This document shows positions 20,114-29,452 of a DNA stretch of 64,000 nt, one piece after another. Every line of letters starts with the position of its first letter. Position 1 is the stretch's first letter. The DNA comes from an uncultured Lachnospiraceae bacterium. Its GTDB lineage: Bacteria; Bacillota; Clostridia; Lachnospirales; Lachnospiraceae. The notes under the pieces were generated by a model. That model searched no databases and was not told the DNA's origin. It saw only the letters and a program-made list of their open reading frames with translations. The stretch lies in assembly GCA_946405185.1 (NCBI GenBank), contig CAMJGH010000005.1, positions 1 to 64,000 on the forward strand, in the 5' to 3' direction. The translations under genes and the position numbers were made by a program.

Positions 20114-20898
20114 GGATTTCTCACCTCCTCCTGCACCGCACCCAGCATCAGCACGGTCGAAACCGCCGCAAAAAAGTAGAACAGGTTATACCAGATGCCC
20201 GCGCTCATATACATGCAGCTGCCTGCCCAGGCAAAGAGCGAGAAAGCCAGCGCCATGCGGCGGCCGGCCTGCCCGCGCCGGCGGAGTTCCCGGATATTGA
20301 GGAGCAGAAAGCAGACCAGAATGACCGACATCATCAGATAGCAGACGGTATCCAGCACGGCCGCGGCCTTCTCCGGCACAAAGAAGATCAGGCCTTCCAG
20401 CGCGGGGATCAGTATGGTCAACGCTCCCAGCCCGGTCTGTTCCGCGCGCGAAAGGGCTTTTTCCTCCCGCAGCGCGCGGCAGCAGCGGCACAGATAATAC
20501 CCAAAGACCGCCCCGGTCAGGATATCCTCCAGCCATTCGCCCGACCAGCCGATCCACAGCGCCATATATCCCGCCATGATCAGCAGCGGCAGAAGGAAAT
20601 CCTCCCGCCAGAATGGCCGGTCCTTTTTGGCTATGCTGTACAGCGCCGAACCATAGAGCAGAAATCCTGCCGCTTCCCCGAATTCGTTGGCCGCGAACGG
20701 CATCCGTTCGCCCGTTCCGATAAAGGTATAGGCCATCCAGTAGATACCGGACAGCAGCCAGCTGACCCCTCCGAAGGCGAAAAACACGGCGGCCATGGAA
20801 CGATTCTCGCGGCGGATGAGGCGGAGCGAGAGCAGTATGACGGCAACGAGTACGATATCAAAGATGGCATTCTCGACCAGATATATCTTATCGATCAT
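20110..20898 (-). CDS. Multi-pass membrane protein, unknown
   Basis: 262 aa, about seven hydrophobic segments; overlaps neighbours (translational coupling). Confidence 0.7.
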   Translation of the reverse strand: MIDKIYLVENAIFDIVLVAVILLSLRLIRRENRSMAAVFFAFGGVSWLLSGIYWMAYTFIGTGERMPFAANEFGEAAGFLLYGSALYSIAKKDRPFWREDFLLPLLIMAGYMALWIGWSGEWLEDILTGAVFGYYLCRCCRALREEKALSRAEQTGLGALTILIPALEGLIFFVPEKAAAVLDTVCYLMMSVILVCFLLLNIRELRRRGQAGRRMALAFSLFAWAGSCMYMSAGIWYNLFYFFAAVSTVLMLGAVQEEVRNP

Positions 20899-21217
20899 AA
20901 TGCTTACCCGGATCCCGCCGCGCGTTTACGCACAGCAGCGTCACAAACACCCCCAGCGCGAAGGCCAGCAGGCCGATCAGGCCGTAGCGCATGCCCGGTG
21001 TAGCCAGCAAAAGGCTGCCGAAGGGCGTGGTGCCGGCTTCCGCCGGCGCAGCGGAAAAGCGGTCTCCAAACAGTACCACCGCCGTCAGTAGCAGGGTACT
21101 GATGAGAACCCCCGCCGCATCGGCCAGGATCCTGCGGCGCCTCTCTGCCTTCAGGCGCAGGTGCACGGCGCGCTCTTCGATGACAGTGAGCTGTTCGTCA
21201 ACCGGTCTCATCGCCAA
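20888..21217 (-). CDS. Small two-TM membrane protein (architecturally similar to 18956-19300)
   Basis: Basic N-terminal RLKAERRRRI, TM, short ectodomain with GSLLLATPG, second TM. Confidence 0.65.
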   Translation of the reverse strand: MAMRPVDEQLTVIEERAVHLRLKAERRRRILADAAGVLISTLLLTAVVLFGDRFSAAPAEAGTTPFGSLLLATPGMRYGLIGLLAFALGVFVTLLCVNARRDPGKHYDR

Positions 21218-21752
21218 ACCCCATCCCTTCCAGATGTTTTCTCAGTTCCGCCTTGCCGCGCGCCGTGAGGTTGTAGATCTGTTTGCGGGTCTTGTTCATG
21301 ATGCGCGCCGCCTCGTCCGCGGTTGCTTCTTCAAAGTAGAGCAGGTAGAGCACCTGACGATAATCCGCCGGCAGCCGCGAGAGGGCTTCGTAGAGAAGGC
21401 GCCTGCGTTCCTCCGCCAGGACCGTGAACTCCGCTTCCGCTTCCTCCGCGTCCATGGCCTCCTCCAGCGGGACCGTACGGATCCTCCGCTTGCGGACGGC
21501 CTTTAGCGCCAGGTTCCGTCCGATGGCGAACAGCCAGGTCCTGAACGAGCTGCGGCCGTCGAAGCGGGCTGTTCCCGAGGCGGCAGCCGCGAAAGCATCC
21601 AGCATCAGTTCCTCCGCGTCCTCCCGGTTTTGGACATAGCCAAGAAGGAACAGCGTCAGACTCTCGCGGTGCCGCTCCAGCAGCACCCGCAGGCATTCAC
21701 TGTCCCTCCGGGCCCGGTATTCCTGATACAGCCATTCGTCAGACCGGTTCAT
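21198..21752 (-). CDS. ECF-type RNA polymerase sigma factor
   Basis: Region 2 (YVQNREDAEELMLDAF..SSFRTWLFAIGRN) and region 4 (LPADYRQVLYLLYFEEATADEAARIMNKTRKQIYNLTARGKAELRK). Confidence 0.9.
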   Translation of the reverse strand: MNRSDEWLYQEYRARRDSECLRVLLERHRESLTLFLLGYVQNREDAEELMLDAFAAAASGTARFDGRSSFRTWLFAIGRNLALKAVRKRRIRTVPLEEAMDAEEAEAEFTVLAEERRRLLYEALSRLPADYRQVLYLLYFEEATADEAARIMNKTRKQIYNLTARGKAELRKHLEGMGFGDETG

Positions 21753-21847
21753 ACATCAGCTCCCGGTACAGAACTCATCCGTACCCTTCCTCGCGGTCTG
21801 TCAGAAACAGCCTGGCGCGGAAGGGTTGTTGACTCTCCTTCGCTCTG

Positions 21848-23440
21848 TCAGCGGCCGTAGAGCGAAAGCATGGGCGCCACTTCGTCAAAGAGCCCGCGGC
21901 GCTGCGCGGAGGTCATCCGCCAGTCCCAGTTGCCCCCGAGGGTGCTGGGGATGTTGATGCGGGCTTCGCTGCCGAGGCACAAAAGATCCTGCGCCTGCAG
22001 GATAGCCGTGTGGCCGACGGAAGAAAGCGCCAGGCGGATGAGTGCCTGCACTTCCTCGTGCGTGCGGGCCTGCTCCTCGGGCGTCAGCGTGCGCACCACG
22101 CGCACCTGTGACGGCGCCGGCTTCTCTTCTTCCCCGTCATCGGCCCGCACTTCACCCGCCGCCGGCGGCAACCCGCAGTAGGCGCGCACCTCAGCCCGGT
22201 CTTTGGCCGTCATGGAGCCCAGCATGCCGGCGGCTGTATCGGTGTCATGCGAGCCCACGTAGACCACCGAGTTGGTGTGCGTGTAGTTGTGCGGCAGATA
22301 CTCGTTTTCCGCGCCGCTGCCGAACGCGAAAGCCAGCACCTTCATGCCCGGGAAGCCCGCGGCGTCCAGGACCGCCTGCACTTCCGGCACGATGACGCCC
22401 AGATCCTCCGCGATGAGCTTTGTCTGCGGCACCGACGCCTGCAGGATGCGGATGAACGGCAGCCCCGGCCCCTGCCGGTAAATGCCGGCTTTGGCGTTTT
22501 CGGCGCCGTACGGGATGCAGTAATAGCGCACGATGCCGATGAAATGGTCGATGCGCACGCAGTCATACAGGTTGGAGCACCCCTTCATGCGCCGGATCCA
22601 CCAGTCGTACCCGTTCGCCTCATGGGCCTCCCAGCGGTAGAGCGGGTTGCCCCACAGCTGGCCGTCCGCCGAAAAGTAGTCCGGCGGAACGCCCGCCACC
22701 TGGTCCGGGAAGATGTTCTCATCCATCAAAAACAGTTCCGGGTGGGCCCAGACATCCGCCGAGTCCATGGCGCAGTAGATGGGGATGTCCCCGATGATCT
22801 GCACGCCCGCCTCCCTGGCTTCGGCGCGCACTTCCTCCCACTGGGAGAAGAACAGGAACTGCACAAACTCCCAGAAGGTGCACTCATCCTTCAGCGCTTC
22901 CCGGGCCGATGCCAGTGCTTCCGGCTGCCTGGTGCGGATCTCCTCCGGCCACGAAAGCCACGCCTTGCCGCCGAACCGCTCCTTCAGGGCCATGAACAGC
23001 GCGTAGTCGGGAAGCCAGTAGGCGTTCTCCTTGCAGAAAGCCAGGAAGCGCGTGCCGACGGCCCCCACATGCACCGCCCGGGCGAACGCCTGGCGCAGCA
23101 GCGCAAAGCGCGCCTCGTGGAGCTTTGCATAGTCCACGCGGGCAGGATCATCGCCCCAGTCATAGCTCTCCGCTTCCTCACGGGTGAGCAGCCCCAGTTC
23201 GACCAGGCTCTCCACATCGATGAAGTACGGGTTGCCGGCAAAGGCCGAAAAACTCTGGTACGGACTGTCCCCGTAGCTGGTGGGCCCCAGCGGCAGCACC
23301 TGCCAGTAGGTAAAGCCCGCCTCTGCCAGCTCATGCACCCACGCCTTGGCCTCGCGCCCGAACGTCCCAATGCCGTACCGGCTGTCCAACGAAAAAACGG
23401 GCAGCAGGACACCCGCTTTTCTCTTCCAGTCTGCTGTCAT
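21848..23440 (-). CDS. malQ: 4-alpha-glucanotransferase
   Basis: KRKAGVLLPVFSLDSRYGIGTFG, YWQVLPLGPTSYGDSPYQSFSAFAGNPYFIDVE, DCVRIDHFIGIVRYYCIP. Confidence 0.95.
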   Translation of the reverse strand: MTADWKRKAGVLLPVFSLDSRYGIGTFGREAKAWVHELAEAGFTYWQVLPLGPTSYGDSPYQSFSAFAGNPYFIDVESLVELGLLTREEAESYDWGDDPARVDYAKLHEARFALLRQAFARAVHVGAVGTRFLAFCKENAYWLPDYALFMALKERFGGKAWLSWPEEIRTRQPEALASAREALKDECTFWEFVQFLFFSQWEEVRAEAREAGVQIIGDIPIYCAMDSADVWAHPELFLMDENIFPDQVAGVPPDYFSADGQLWGNPLYRWEAHEANGYDWWIRRMKGCSNLYDCVRIDHFIGIVRYYCIPYGAENAKAGIYRQGPGLPFIRILQASVPQTKLIAEDLGVIVPEVQAVLDAAGFPGMKVLAFAFGSGAENEYLPHNYTHTNSVVYVGSHDTDTAAGMLGSMTAKDRAEVRAYCGLPPAAGEVRADDGEEEKPAPSQVRVVRTLTPEEQARTHEEVQALIRLALSSVGHTAILQAQDLLCLGSEARINIPSTLGGNWDWRMTSAQRRGLFDEVAPMLSLYGR

Positions 23441-23556
23441 ACTCAAAACCCCTTGATCCGGCCCGTCACCGGGACCGGTTATTATTCTCATTTCTTTTCT
23501 GCCCGGAAACGCTTCCGAAGCGCTTTCCGGCCTCCGTCAGGCACAGACGGCCCTCC

Positions 23557-24357
23557 TCAGCCGCAGGGCAGACAGATGGCGCCGCTGCCGAAGCAGATGC
23601 TGCAGAGCATGTAGCCCATGCACATGCGGGTGCACAGCCCGCCGCCCGCGTAGTTCGGGTAGCCGTAGGAGGTCTGCCGGCGCTCATACCACCCGCCGCC
23701 CTGCTCGAGCATCCGCACCAACTCCTGGTACGAGTAGTTGCCCGGCTCCATCTGGGCAGCCTGGCGCGCGTGTTCGAGCGCGATCACGTTGTTGCCGGCC
23801 CCGGAGTTGGCGTGCGCGCTGTAGTAGTACCACTGCGCCGTGCGCGGTGTGATGTCCCGCAGGACGTTTAACGCCTGCAGATACGCCCCGTTGCGGATAT
23901 AGTTGGCGGCCGCCGCCATGTGCGGATCCTCCTGCGTGCGGGCCCCGTAGGCCGCCCGCTGGTAAGGGCCGTACCCGGCATTGCCAAAAAACGTGTTCCA
24001 GAAGTCATCGTAGGCGGTGCCGGAGCGCTGCGCATCCCCGTCGTACTGGTACTGATACCCGCCGTAGGCATCGCCCGACTGCTGCTGCCCGTACGGACCG
24101 TAGGCTCCGCCCCCGTACGTGCCGTACGAGCTGCCCGGCCCGTACCCGGCACGCGAAGAGAAGCCCCCCGTCTCGCCCCGCTGGATCTGCTGGTAGGCGG
24201 CCTGGACTTCCTTGAAACGCTCCTCCGCCTCATCCTTGCGCGGGTTGTTGACATTCGCGTCCGGATGATACTTGCGCGAGAGCGTCCGGTATGCTTTTTT
24301 GATCTCCTCGTCAGAGGCTGTGCGGTCTACGCCAAGCACCTCGTACGGATCTCTCAT
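23557..24357 (-). CDS. J-domain protein with TPR-like region and cysteine-rich C-terminal tail
   Basis: [33 protein letters not shown]; tail [25 protein letters not shown]. Confidence 0.9.
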   Translation of the reverse strand: MRDPYEVLGVDRTASDEEIKKAYRTLSRKYHPDANVNNPRKDEAEERFKEVQAAYQQIQRGETGGFSSRAGYGPGSSYGTYGGGAYGPYGQQQSGDAYGGYQYQYDGDAQRSGTAYDDFWNTFFGNAGYGPYQRAAYGARTQEDPHMAAAANYIRNGAYLQALNVLRDITPRTAQWYYYSAHANSGAGNNVIALEHARQAAQMEPGNYSYQELVRMLEQGGGWYERRQTSYGYPNYAGGGLCTRMCMGYMLCSICFGSGAICLPCG

Positions 24358-24371
24358 GTAACTACTCTCCA

Positions 24372-24398
24372 TGAGTCAGGGGTCAGGCCCCTGACTCA
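24372..24398. repeat. Palindromic interspersed repeat, copy 2
   Basis: TGAGTCAGGGG-TCAGG-CCCCTGACTCA, identical arms to copy 1. Confidence 0.8.
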
Positions 24399-24410
24399 TT
24401 TTCGAACCTG

Positions 24411-25262
24411 TCAGGGTTCTTTCGGCTCATCCGGGCCGCTCCCGGCCCATTCCCCTCTCCAGGCCGCATACCGGTCCCACACACCGGCGTACAGGACATT
24501 GCGCAGGATACCGGTCTCTTCCACGATGGGCAGGTACTCGAACGCCTTCGCGCACTCGGCCATCATCATCTGCAGGATCTGCCCGATGTACGCCGGAAAA
24601 TCCGGATCCTCCTCCCGCCCTTTGAACGGGTTGTAGGCGCCGCTCTTCACGTCGGCTCTCAGATCCTCCGCGGCGTCCAGGATCCACACAAACTTGCCGA
24701 GGAAAAAGCCCATGCTGCGCAGAGCCTCTTCCCACTCATCCTTTCGGTACGCGAAGACCTCCGCCAGCACCCGGCCGAAGCGGGAGGCCATCTCATCAAA
24801 CGGCACGCCCCCGGCCGCCTCGCCGGCCGCCACCTCTTTCATGGCGCTTTCGATGGCCACGCACTTTTCGGGATACGCTGCGCGGATGCGCGCCGCCTGG
24901 CCTTTCAGGCTTTTGGCCAGCAGGCCTTTGACGGCGTTTCTGTCATCCTGCCAGTCGTCTTCCGCCTGGTAGTACGCCATCAGCAGGTTCATGTCCGCGG
25001 CATACTCCGCCAGGGAATTGCGAAGTTCCGTGTGCTTCTTTGCGGGATGCACCACGCAGCGCGCCTGCACTTCTTCGGTTTCGGGCTCGTAGAGCGCCGA
25101 GAGCAGGATGTACAAGAAGGTGATGTCGTAGGTCAGCGTCACCTGCCCCACACGGCCCGCGCGGTCCTTAAGCGCGTGACACAGCCCGCAGTACCAGGCG
25201 CGGTAGCGGTCAAATTCGCGGATCTTCAGTTCCGGTTTGTTCACGGCGATGTACCCGAACAT
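24411..25262 (-). CDS. DUF5685 family protein
   Basis: MFGYIAVNKPELKIREFDRYRAWYCGLCHALKDRAGRVGQVTLTYDITFLYILLSALYEPE. Confidence 0.85.
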   Translation of the reverse strand: MFGYIAVNKPELKIREFDRYRAWYCGLCHALKDRAGRVGQVTLTYDITFLYILLSALYEPETEEVQARCVVHPAKKHTELRNSLAEYAADMNLLMAYYQAEDDWQDDRNAVKGLLAKSLKGQAARIRAAYPEKCVAIESAMKEVAAGEAAGGVPFDEMASRFGRVLAEVFAYRKDEWEEALRSMGFFLGKFVWILDAAEDLRADVKSGAYNPFKGREEDPDFPAYIGQILQMMMAECAKAFEYLPIVEETGILRNVLYAGVWDRYAAWRGEWAGSGPDEPKEP

Positions 25263-25472
25263 GACGCCCTTACCTCCCGCGTATGCCAAAAACGCGCCCG
25301 CACAAAAAGGCACATTCAGTGTAGGAGAGACGCGAAGAAAAGTCAATGACGGGAAAATGAAAAGACCATAAAAAGGCGCTGAGAGCCGGATGGCCATCAG
25401 CGCCTATAAGCCGGTACCAGGACCGCTATACGGATCCGTGGACAAAAAATAAAGAAAGACAGGTATTATCTT

Positions 25473-25511
25473 AAAGGGAGACCCCGGATACCTCCGGACG
25501 TCTCCCTTTTC
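25473..25511 (-). terminator. Putative terminator downstream of cbiK-like gene
   Basis: AAAGGGAGAC...GTCTCCCTTTT hairpin. Confidence 0.6.
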
Positions 25512-25530
25512 CATTCCGCTTTTTGTATCG

Positions 25531-26316
25531 TTATCTCTCCAGCAATTCCGCCACCCGCTTCGGGTAAATGGCGCGGAACTCTTTGAACTCACCCAGGCCC
25601 TTGCCGGTGAAGACCGTGCGGTACCCGTACTCACGCAGCTGCCACATCAGCGAATTCTGCGAGTTGTACAGTTCGGCGGCCATGTAATCGCCCCAGGCGA
25701 TCAGCAGCGGCACGATCTCCACGTTCGCCCCGCGGGACTTGGCGTGGCGCTCTTTTAAGAACTTCACGGCCTGTCCGAAGCAGTCGCGGTCGTTCAGGTT
25801 CAGCACGCACATGTTCTCGTAGCCCTTTTCGCGCAGCGTCTGCTGCAGGGCGGCGTACATCTTGGCGCTGGAAGCGGCGGACTCCTGGCCCACCAGGATG
25901 TACTCGGTGTCCGGCGCCGGGTTCAGCATCTTCTCCAGCACGGCGGCCGTCTCCTGGCAGGTCTGCTCATCGTACATCACGGCCTCGGTCATGCGCACTT
26001 TGATGCTGATGCAGTTGTTCAGGCGATGCTCCAGCTGGGCGTACAGGGCGCCTTCGGTGAAGAACACCGGCACCACGATCACTTCGTCGTACTTCTTGAT
26101 GATGGCCGTCTGCACGCCGTCTTCCACGATGTAGGTGTGCTTGCCGCCGATGCCGTTGACGGCCTTGGCGGTGTCATCGTCCGTGAAGACCTGCAGGACT
26201 TCCAGGCCGGTGGCTTCTTCCAGGTCTTTGGCAATCTTGTCGTAGCTGGCTTCCGCTGCGCGCAGAACGCTCGTGCCGAAGCTGGCCAGCAGGATCACCC
26301 GCTTTTTGTCACTCAT
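25531..26316 (-). CDS. cbiK: Sirohydrochlorin cobaltochelatase (CbiK family)
   Basis: RVILLASFGTSVLRAAEASYDKI; VPVFFTEGALYAQLEHRLNN; GDYMAAELYNSQNSLMWQLREYGY. Confidence 0.85.
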   Translation of the reverse strand: MSDKKRVILLASFGTSVLRAAEASYDKIAKDLEEATGLEVLQVFTDDDTAKAVNGIGGKHTYIVEDGVQTAIIKKYDEVIVVPVFFTEGALYAQLEHRLNNCISIKVRMTEAVMYDEQTCQETAAVLEKMLNPAPDTEYILVGQESAASSAKMYAALQQTLREKGYENMCVLNLNDRDCFGQAVKFLKERHAKSRGANVEIVPLLIAWGDYMAAELYNSQNSLMWQLREYGYRTVFTGKGLGEFKEFRAIYPKRVAELLER

Positions 26317-26328
26317 GGCTTCCTCCCT

Positions 26329-27057
26329 CTATCTTTCATTGATTAATAATTGATATGCTCTTTCCACCGACTCCTCCGCCGGCGGTTCGGTTCCTTTCAG
26401 TGTGTACGCCAGCCCCAGGCGCTCCCACTTGTCCGCGCCTAAGGAGTGGTACGGCAGTACCTCCACCTTCTGTACGTTTTTCAGGCCGGCGATGAACGCG
26501 CCCGTCTGCCGCAGGCCCTCCTCATCGTCCGTAAGCCCCGGCACCAGCACATGCCGGATCCACATCGGCTTGCCGATGTCCGAGAGGTACCGGGCACAGT
26601 CCAGGATGTTCGCGTTTCCATGGCCGGTCAGCGCCAGATGCTTTTCCGGATCGATCTCCTTGATGTCCAGAAGCACCAGATCCGTATCCTGCATCAGCGC
26701 CTCGAACTTCGAAAAGAACGGTTCCCGGCGGGTAAAGGGCTGCGCGGCGGTGTCCAGCACCGTCCCGATGCCCCGGCGCTTCGCTTCGGCAAACAGTTCC
26801 CGCAGGAAATCGATCTGCAGCAGCGGCTCTCCGCCGCTCACGGTGATGCCGCCCTTCTTTCCCCAGTAGCTGCGGTAGCGCTCCGCTTTGTCCAGCAGTT
26901 CCGTGACCGTCATCTCCTGCCCGTTTCCGGGGACCCAGGTGTCCGCGTTGTGACAGTACCGGCAGCGCATGGCGCACCCGGACAGGAAGATCAGAAACCG
27001 TACACCCGGTCCGTCCACGGCCCCGAAGGACTCCGTGGAGTGAACGATGCCCGTCAT
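26329..27057 (-). CDS. pflA: Pyruvate formate-lyase activating enzyme
   Basis: [30 protein letters not shown] radical SAM motif; adjacent to pflB. Confidence 0.95.
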   Translation of the reverse strand: MTGIVHSTESFGAVDGPGVRFLIFLSGCAMRCRYCHNADTWVPGNGQEMTVTELLDKAERYRSYWGKKGGITVSGGEPLLQIDFLRELFAEAKRRGIGTVLDTAAQPFTRREPFFSKFEALMQDTDLVLLDIKEIDPEKHLALTGHGNANILDCARYLSDIGKPMWIRHVLVPGLTDDEEGLRQTGAFIAGLKNVQKVEVLPYHSLGADKWERLGLAYTLKGTEPPAEESVERAYQLLINER

Positions 27058-27058
27058 C

Positions 27059-29317
27059 TTACAGTGCCTTGTGGCAGGTGCGGGCGATGACGTCCAGCTG
27101 CTGCTCGCGCGTGAGGTTGATGAACTTCACGGCATAGCCGGAGACGCGGATGGTGAAGTTGGCGTACTCGGGCTTTTCCGGGTGCTCCATGCAGTCGATC
27201 AGCTTCTCGGTGCCGAAGACGTTCACGTTCAGGTGGTGCGCGCCGCGGTCAAAGTAGCCGTCCATGACGGAGACCAGCGTCTCCTTCTGCTCATCCAGCG
27301 TGTGGCCGAGAGCGGACGGGCTGATGGTCTGCGTGTTGGAGATGCCGTCCAGAGCATACTCGTACGGGAGCTTCGCCACGGAGTTCAGGGACGCCAGCAG
27401 GCCGTTCTTTTCCGCCCCGTAGGAAGGGTTTCCGCCCGGCGCGAACGGCGTGAAGGCCTCTCTGCCGTCCGGCGTGGCGCCGGTGGCCTTGCCGTAGACC
27501 ACGTTGGAAGTGATGGTCAGGATGGACGTGGTCGGCTCGGAATTCCGGTAGGTGTGGTACTGGCGGATCTTCTTCATGAAGGTCTTCAGCAGCCACACGG
27601 CGATATCGTCCGCGCGGTCGTCGTCGTTGCCGTAGCGGGGGAAGTCGCCCTCGGTCTCAAAGCCCACGGCCATGCCTTCCTCATCGCGGACCACCTTCAC
27701 TTTGGCGTACTTAACGGCCGAAAGCGAATCCACCACGTGCGAGAAGCCCGCAATGCCGGTGGCAAACGTGCGGCGCACGTCGGTGTCGATCAGCGCCATC
27801 TCGGCGGCCTCGTAGTAGTACTTGTCGTGCATGTAGTGGATGAGGTTCAGGATGTTGACGTACAGTTCCGCCAGCCAGTCCATCATGCGGTCGAAGCGGT
27901 GGATCAGTTCGTCGTAATCCAGATACTCGGAGGTGATGGCCGGCAGTTCCGGGCCCACCTGCTCGCGGGTCTTGGTGTCCCGCCCGCCGTTGATGGCGTA
28001 GAGCAGGCACTTGGCAAGGTTGGCGCGGGCGCCGAAGAACTGCATCTCCTTGCCGGTCTCGGTGGCCGAGACGCAGCAGCAGATGGAGTAGTCATCCTTC
28101 CAGACCGGGCGCATGACATCGTCGTTTTCGTACTGCACGGAGCTGGTCAGCACGGAGATCTTGGCGGCATACTTCTTGAACGCCTCCGGGAGCGACGAGC
28201 AGTACAGCACCGTCAGGTTCGGCTCCGGCGCCGGGCCCATGTTCTCGAGGGTGTGCAGGAAGCGGAAATCGTTTTTGGTGACCATGTGCCGCCCGTCCAT
28301 GCCCTTGCCGGCCATCTCCAGCGTGGCCCAGACCGGGTCGCCCGAGAACAGCTGGTTGTAGGACGGGATGCGCGCGAACTTGACCATGCGGAACTTCATG
28401 ACCATGTGGTCGATCAGCTCCTGCGCCTCGCTCTCCGAAAGGATGCCGGCGGCCAGATCACGCTCGATGTAGATGTCCAGGAACGTGGAGATGCGCCCCA
28501 CGCTCATGGCCGCGCCGTTCTGCGTCTTGATGGCAGCCAGATACCCGAAGTAGACCCACTGCACGGCCTCGCGGGCATCATTGGCAGGTCCGGAAATATC
28601 GTACCCGTAGACTGCGGCCATCTGCTTCATGCCCTCTAAGGCGCGGATCTGCTCGGCCAGCTCTTCGCGCTGGCGGATGACTTCGTCCAGCATGGTGCCG
28701 CTGCCGCAGATGCGCAGGTCTTCTTTTTTCTGCTCGATCAGATAGTCGATGCCATAGAGCGCCACGCGGCGGTAGTCGCCCACGATGCGCCCGCGCCCGT
28801 ACGTATCCGGCAGGCCGGTCACGATGTGCGCGTGGCGGGCCAGTCTCATCTCCGGCGTGTAGGCATCAAACACGGCCTGGTTGTGCGTTTTGTGGTATTC
28901 GCGGAAGATCTGAGAGAATTTGGGGTTGACGGTATAGCCGTAGGTGCTGGCCGCCCTCTCCGCCATGACGATGCCGCCGTACGGCATGAAGGCGCGCTTC
29001 AACGGCTTGTCGGTCTGCAGGCCGACCACCCTCTCGAGGTCCTTCATCGACTCGTCGATGTAGCCCGGGCCGTAAGCCGTCAGGCCCGAGACCACCTCGG
29101 TTTCGCACTCGAGCACGCCGTTGCGCTCGTGCTCAAGCTTCTGCAGTTCCTGCAGCCGCCCCCAGAGTTTGTCCGTGGCCTCCGTCGGCCCGGCTAAAAA
29201 TGATTCATCCCCGTCGTACGGGGTGTAGTTGGCCTGAATGAAATCGCGGACATTGATCTCGTCCTGCCAGTGCCCGCCCCGAAAGCCCGCCCAGGCTTTC
29301 TTCATCCGATCATTCAT
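27059..29317 (-). CDS. pflB: Formate acetyltransferase (pyruvate formate-lyase)
   Basis: [26 protein letters not shown] with Cys-Cys pair; glycyl radical motif RVSGYAVKF. Confidence 0.95.
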   Translation of the reverse strand: MNDRMKKAWAGFRGGHWQDEINVRDFIQANYTPYDGDESFLAGPTEATDKLWGRLQELQKLEHERNGVLECETEVVSGLTAYGPGYIDESMKDLERVVGLQTDKPLKRAFMPYGGIVMAERAASTYGYTVNPKFSQIFREYHKTHNQAVFDAYTPEMRLARHAHIVTGLPDTYGRGRIVGDYRRVALYGIDYLIEQKKEDLRICGSGTMLDEVIRQREELAEQIRALEGMKQMAAVYGYDISGPANDAREAVQWVYFGYLAAIKTQNGAAMSVGRISTFLDIYIERDLAAGILSESEAQELIDHMVMKFRMVKFARIPSYNQLFSGDPVWATLEMAGKGMDGRHMVTKNDFRFLHTLENMGPAPEPNLTVLYCSSLPEAFKKYAAKISVLTSSVQYENDDVMRPVWKDDYSICCCVSATETGKEMQFFGARANLAKCLLYAINGGRDTKTREQVGPELPAITSEYLDYDELIHRFDRMMDWLAELYVNILNLIHYMHDKYYYEAAEMALIDTDVRRTFATGIAGFSHVVDSLSAVKYAKVKVVRDEEGMAVGFETEGDFPRYGNDDDRADDIAVWLLKTFMKKIRQYHTYRNSEPTTSILTITSNVVYGKATGATPDGREAFTPFAPGGNPSYGAEKNGLLASLNSVAKLPYEYALDGISNTQTISPSALGHTLDEQKETLVSVMDGYFDRGAHHLNVNVFGTEKLIDCMEHPEKPEYANFTIRVSGYAVKFINLTREQQLDVIARTCHKAL

Positions 29318-29413
29318 CAAGGCTCCTCCTTTGATCAAGAGATGCGTCCGTCAGACGGCGGCATTATACCAGAAAGGAGGGAGCGTCACAAGCATAAAAA
29401 GAGAGGCGAGGGG

Positions 29414-29440
29414 TGAGACAGGGGTCAGGCCCCTGACTCA
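29414..29440. repeat. Palindromic interspersed repeat, copy 3
   Basis: TGAGACAGGGG-TCAGG-CCCCTGACTCA; one arm mismatch versus copies 1 and 2. Confidence 0.75.
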
Positions 29441-29452
29441 CCCCTCACTCGG

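Noticed and set aside
26329-27057. Second AmmeMemoRadiSam radical SAM enzyme
   Set aside because: Motifs and adjacency to pflB identify it as PFL-activating enzyme; the AmrS gene is at 3231-4097.
27059-29317. Possibility that the glycyl radical enzyme next to the SQase-like operon is a DHPS/isethionate sulfite-lyase
   Set aside because: It has the Cys-Cys pair ([25 protein letters not shown]) and overall motifs of true pyruvate formate-lyase; the sulfite-lyases carry a single active-site Cys.
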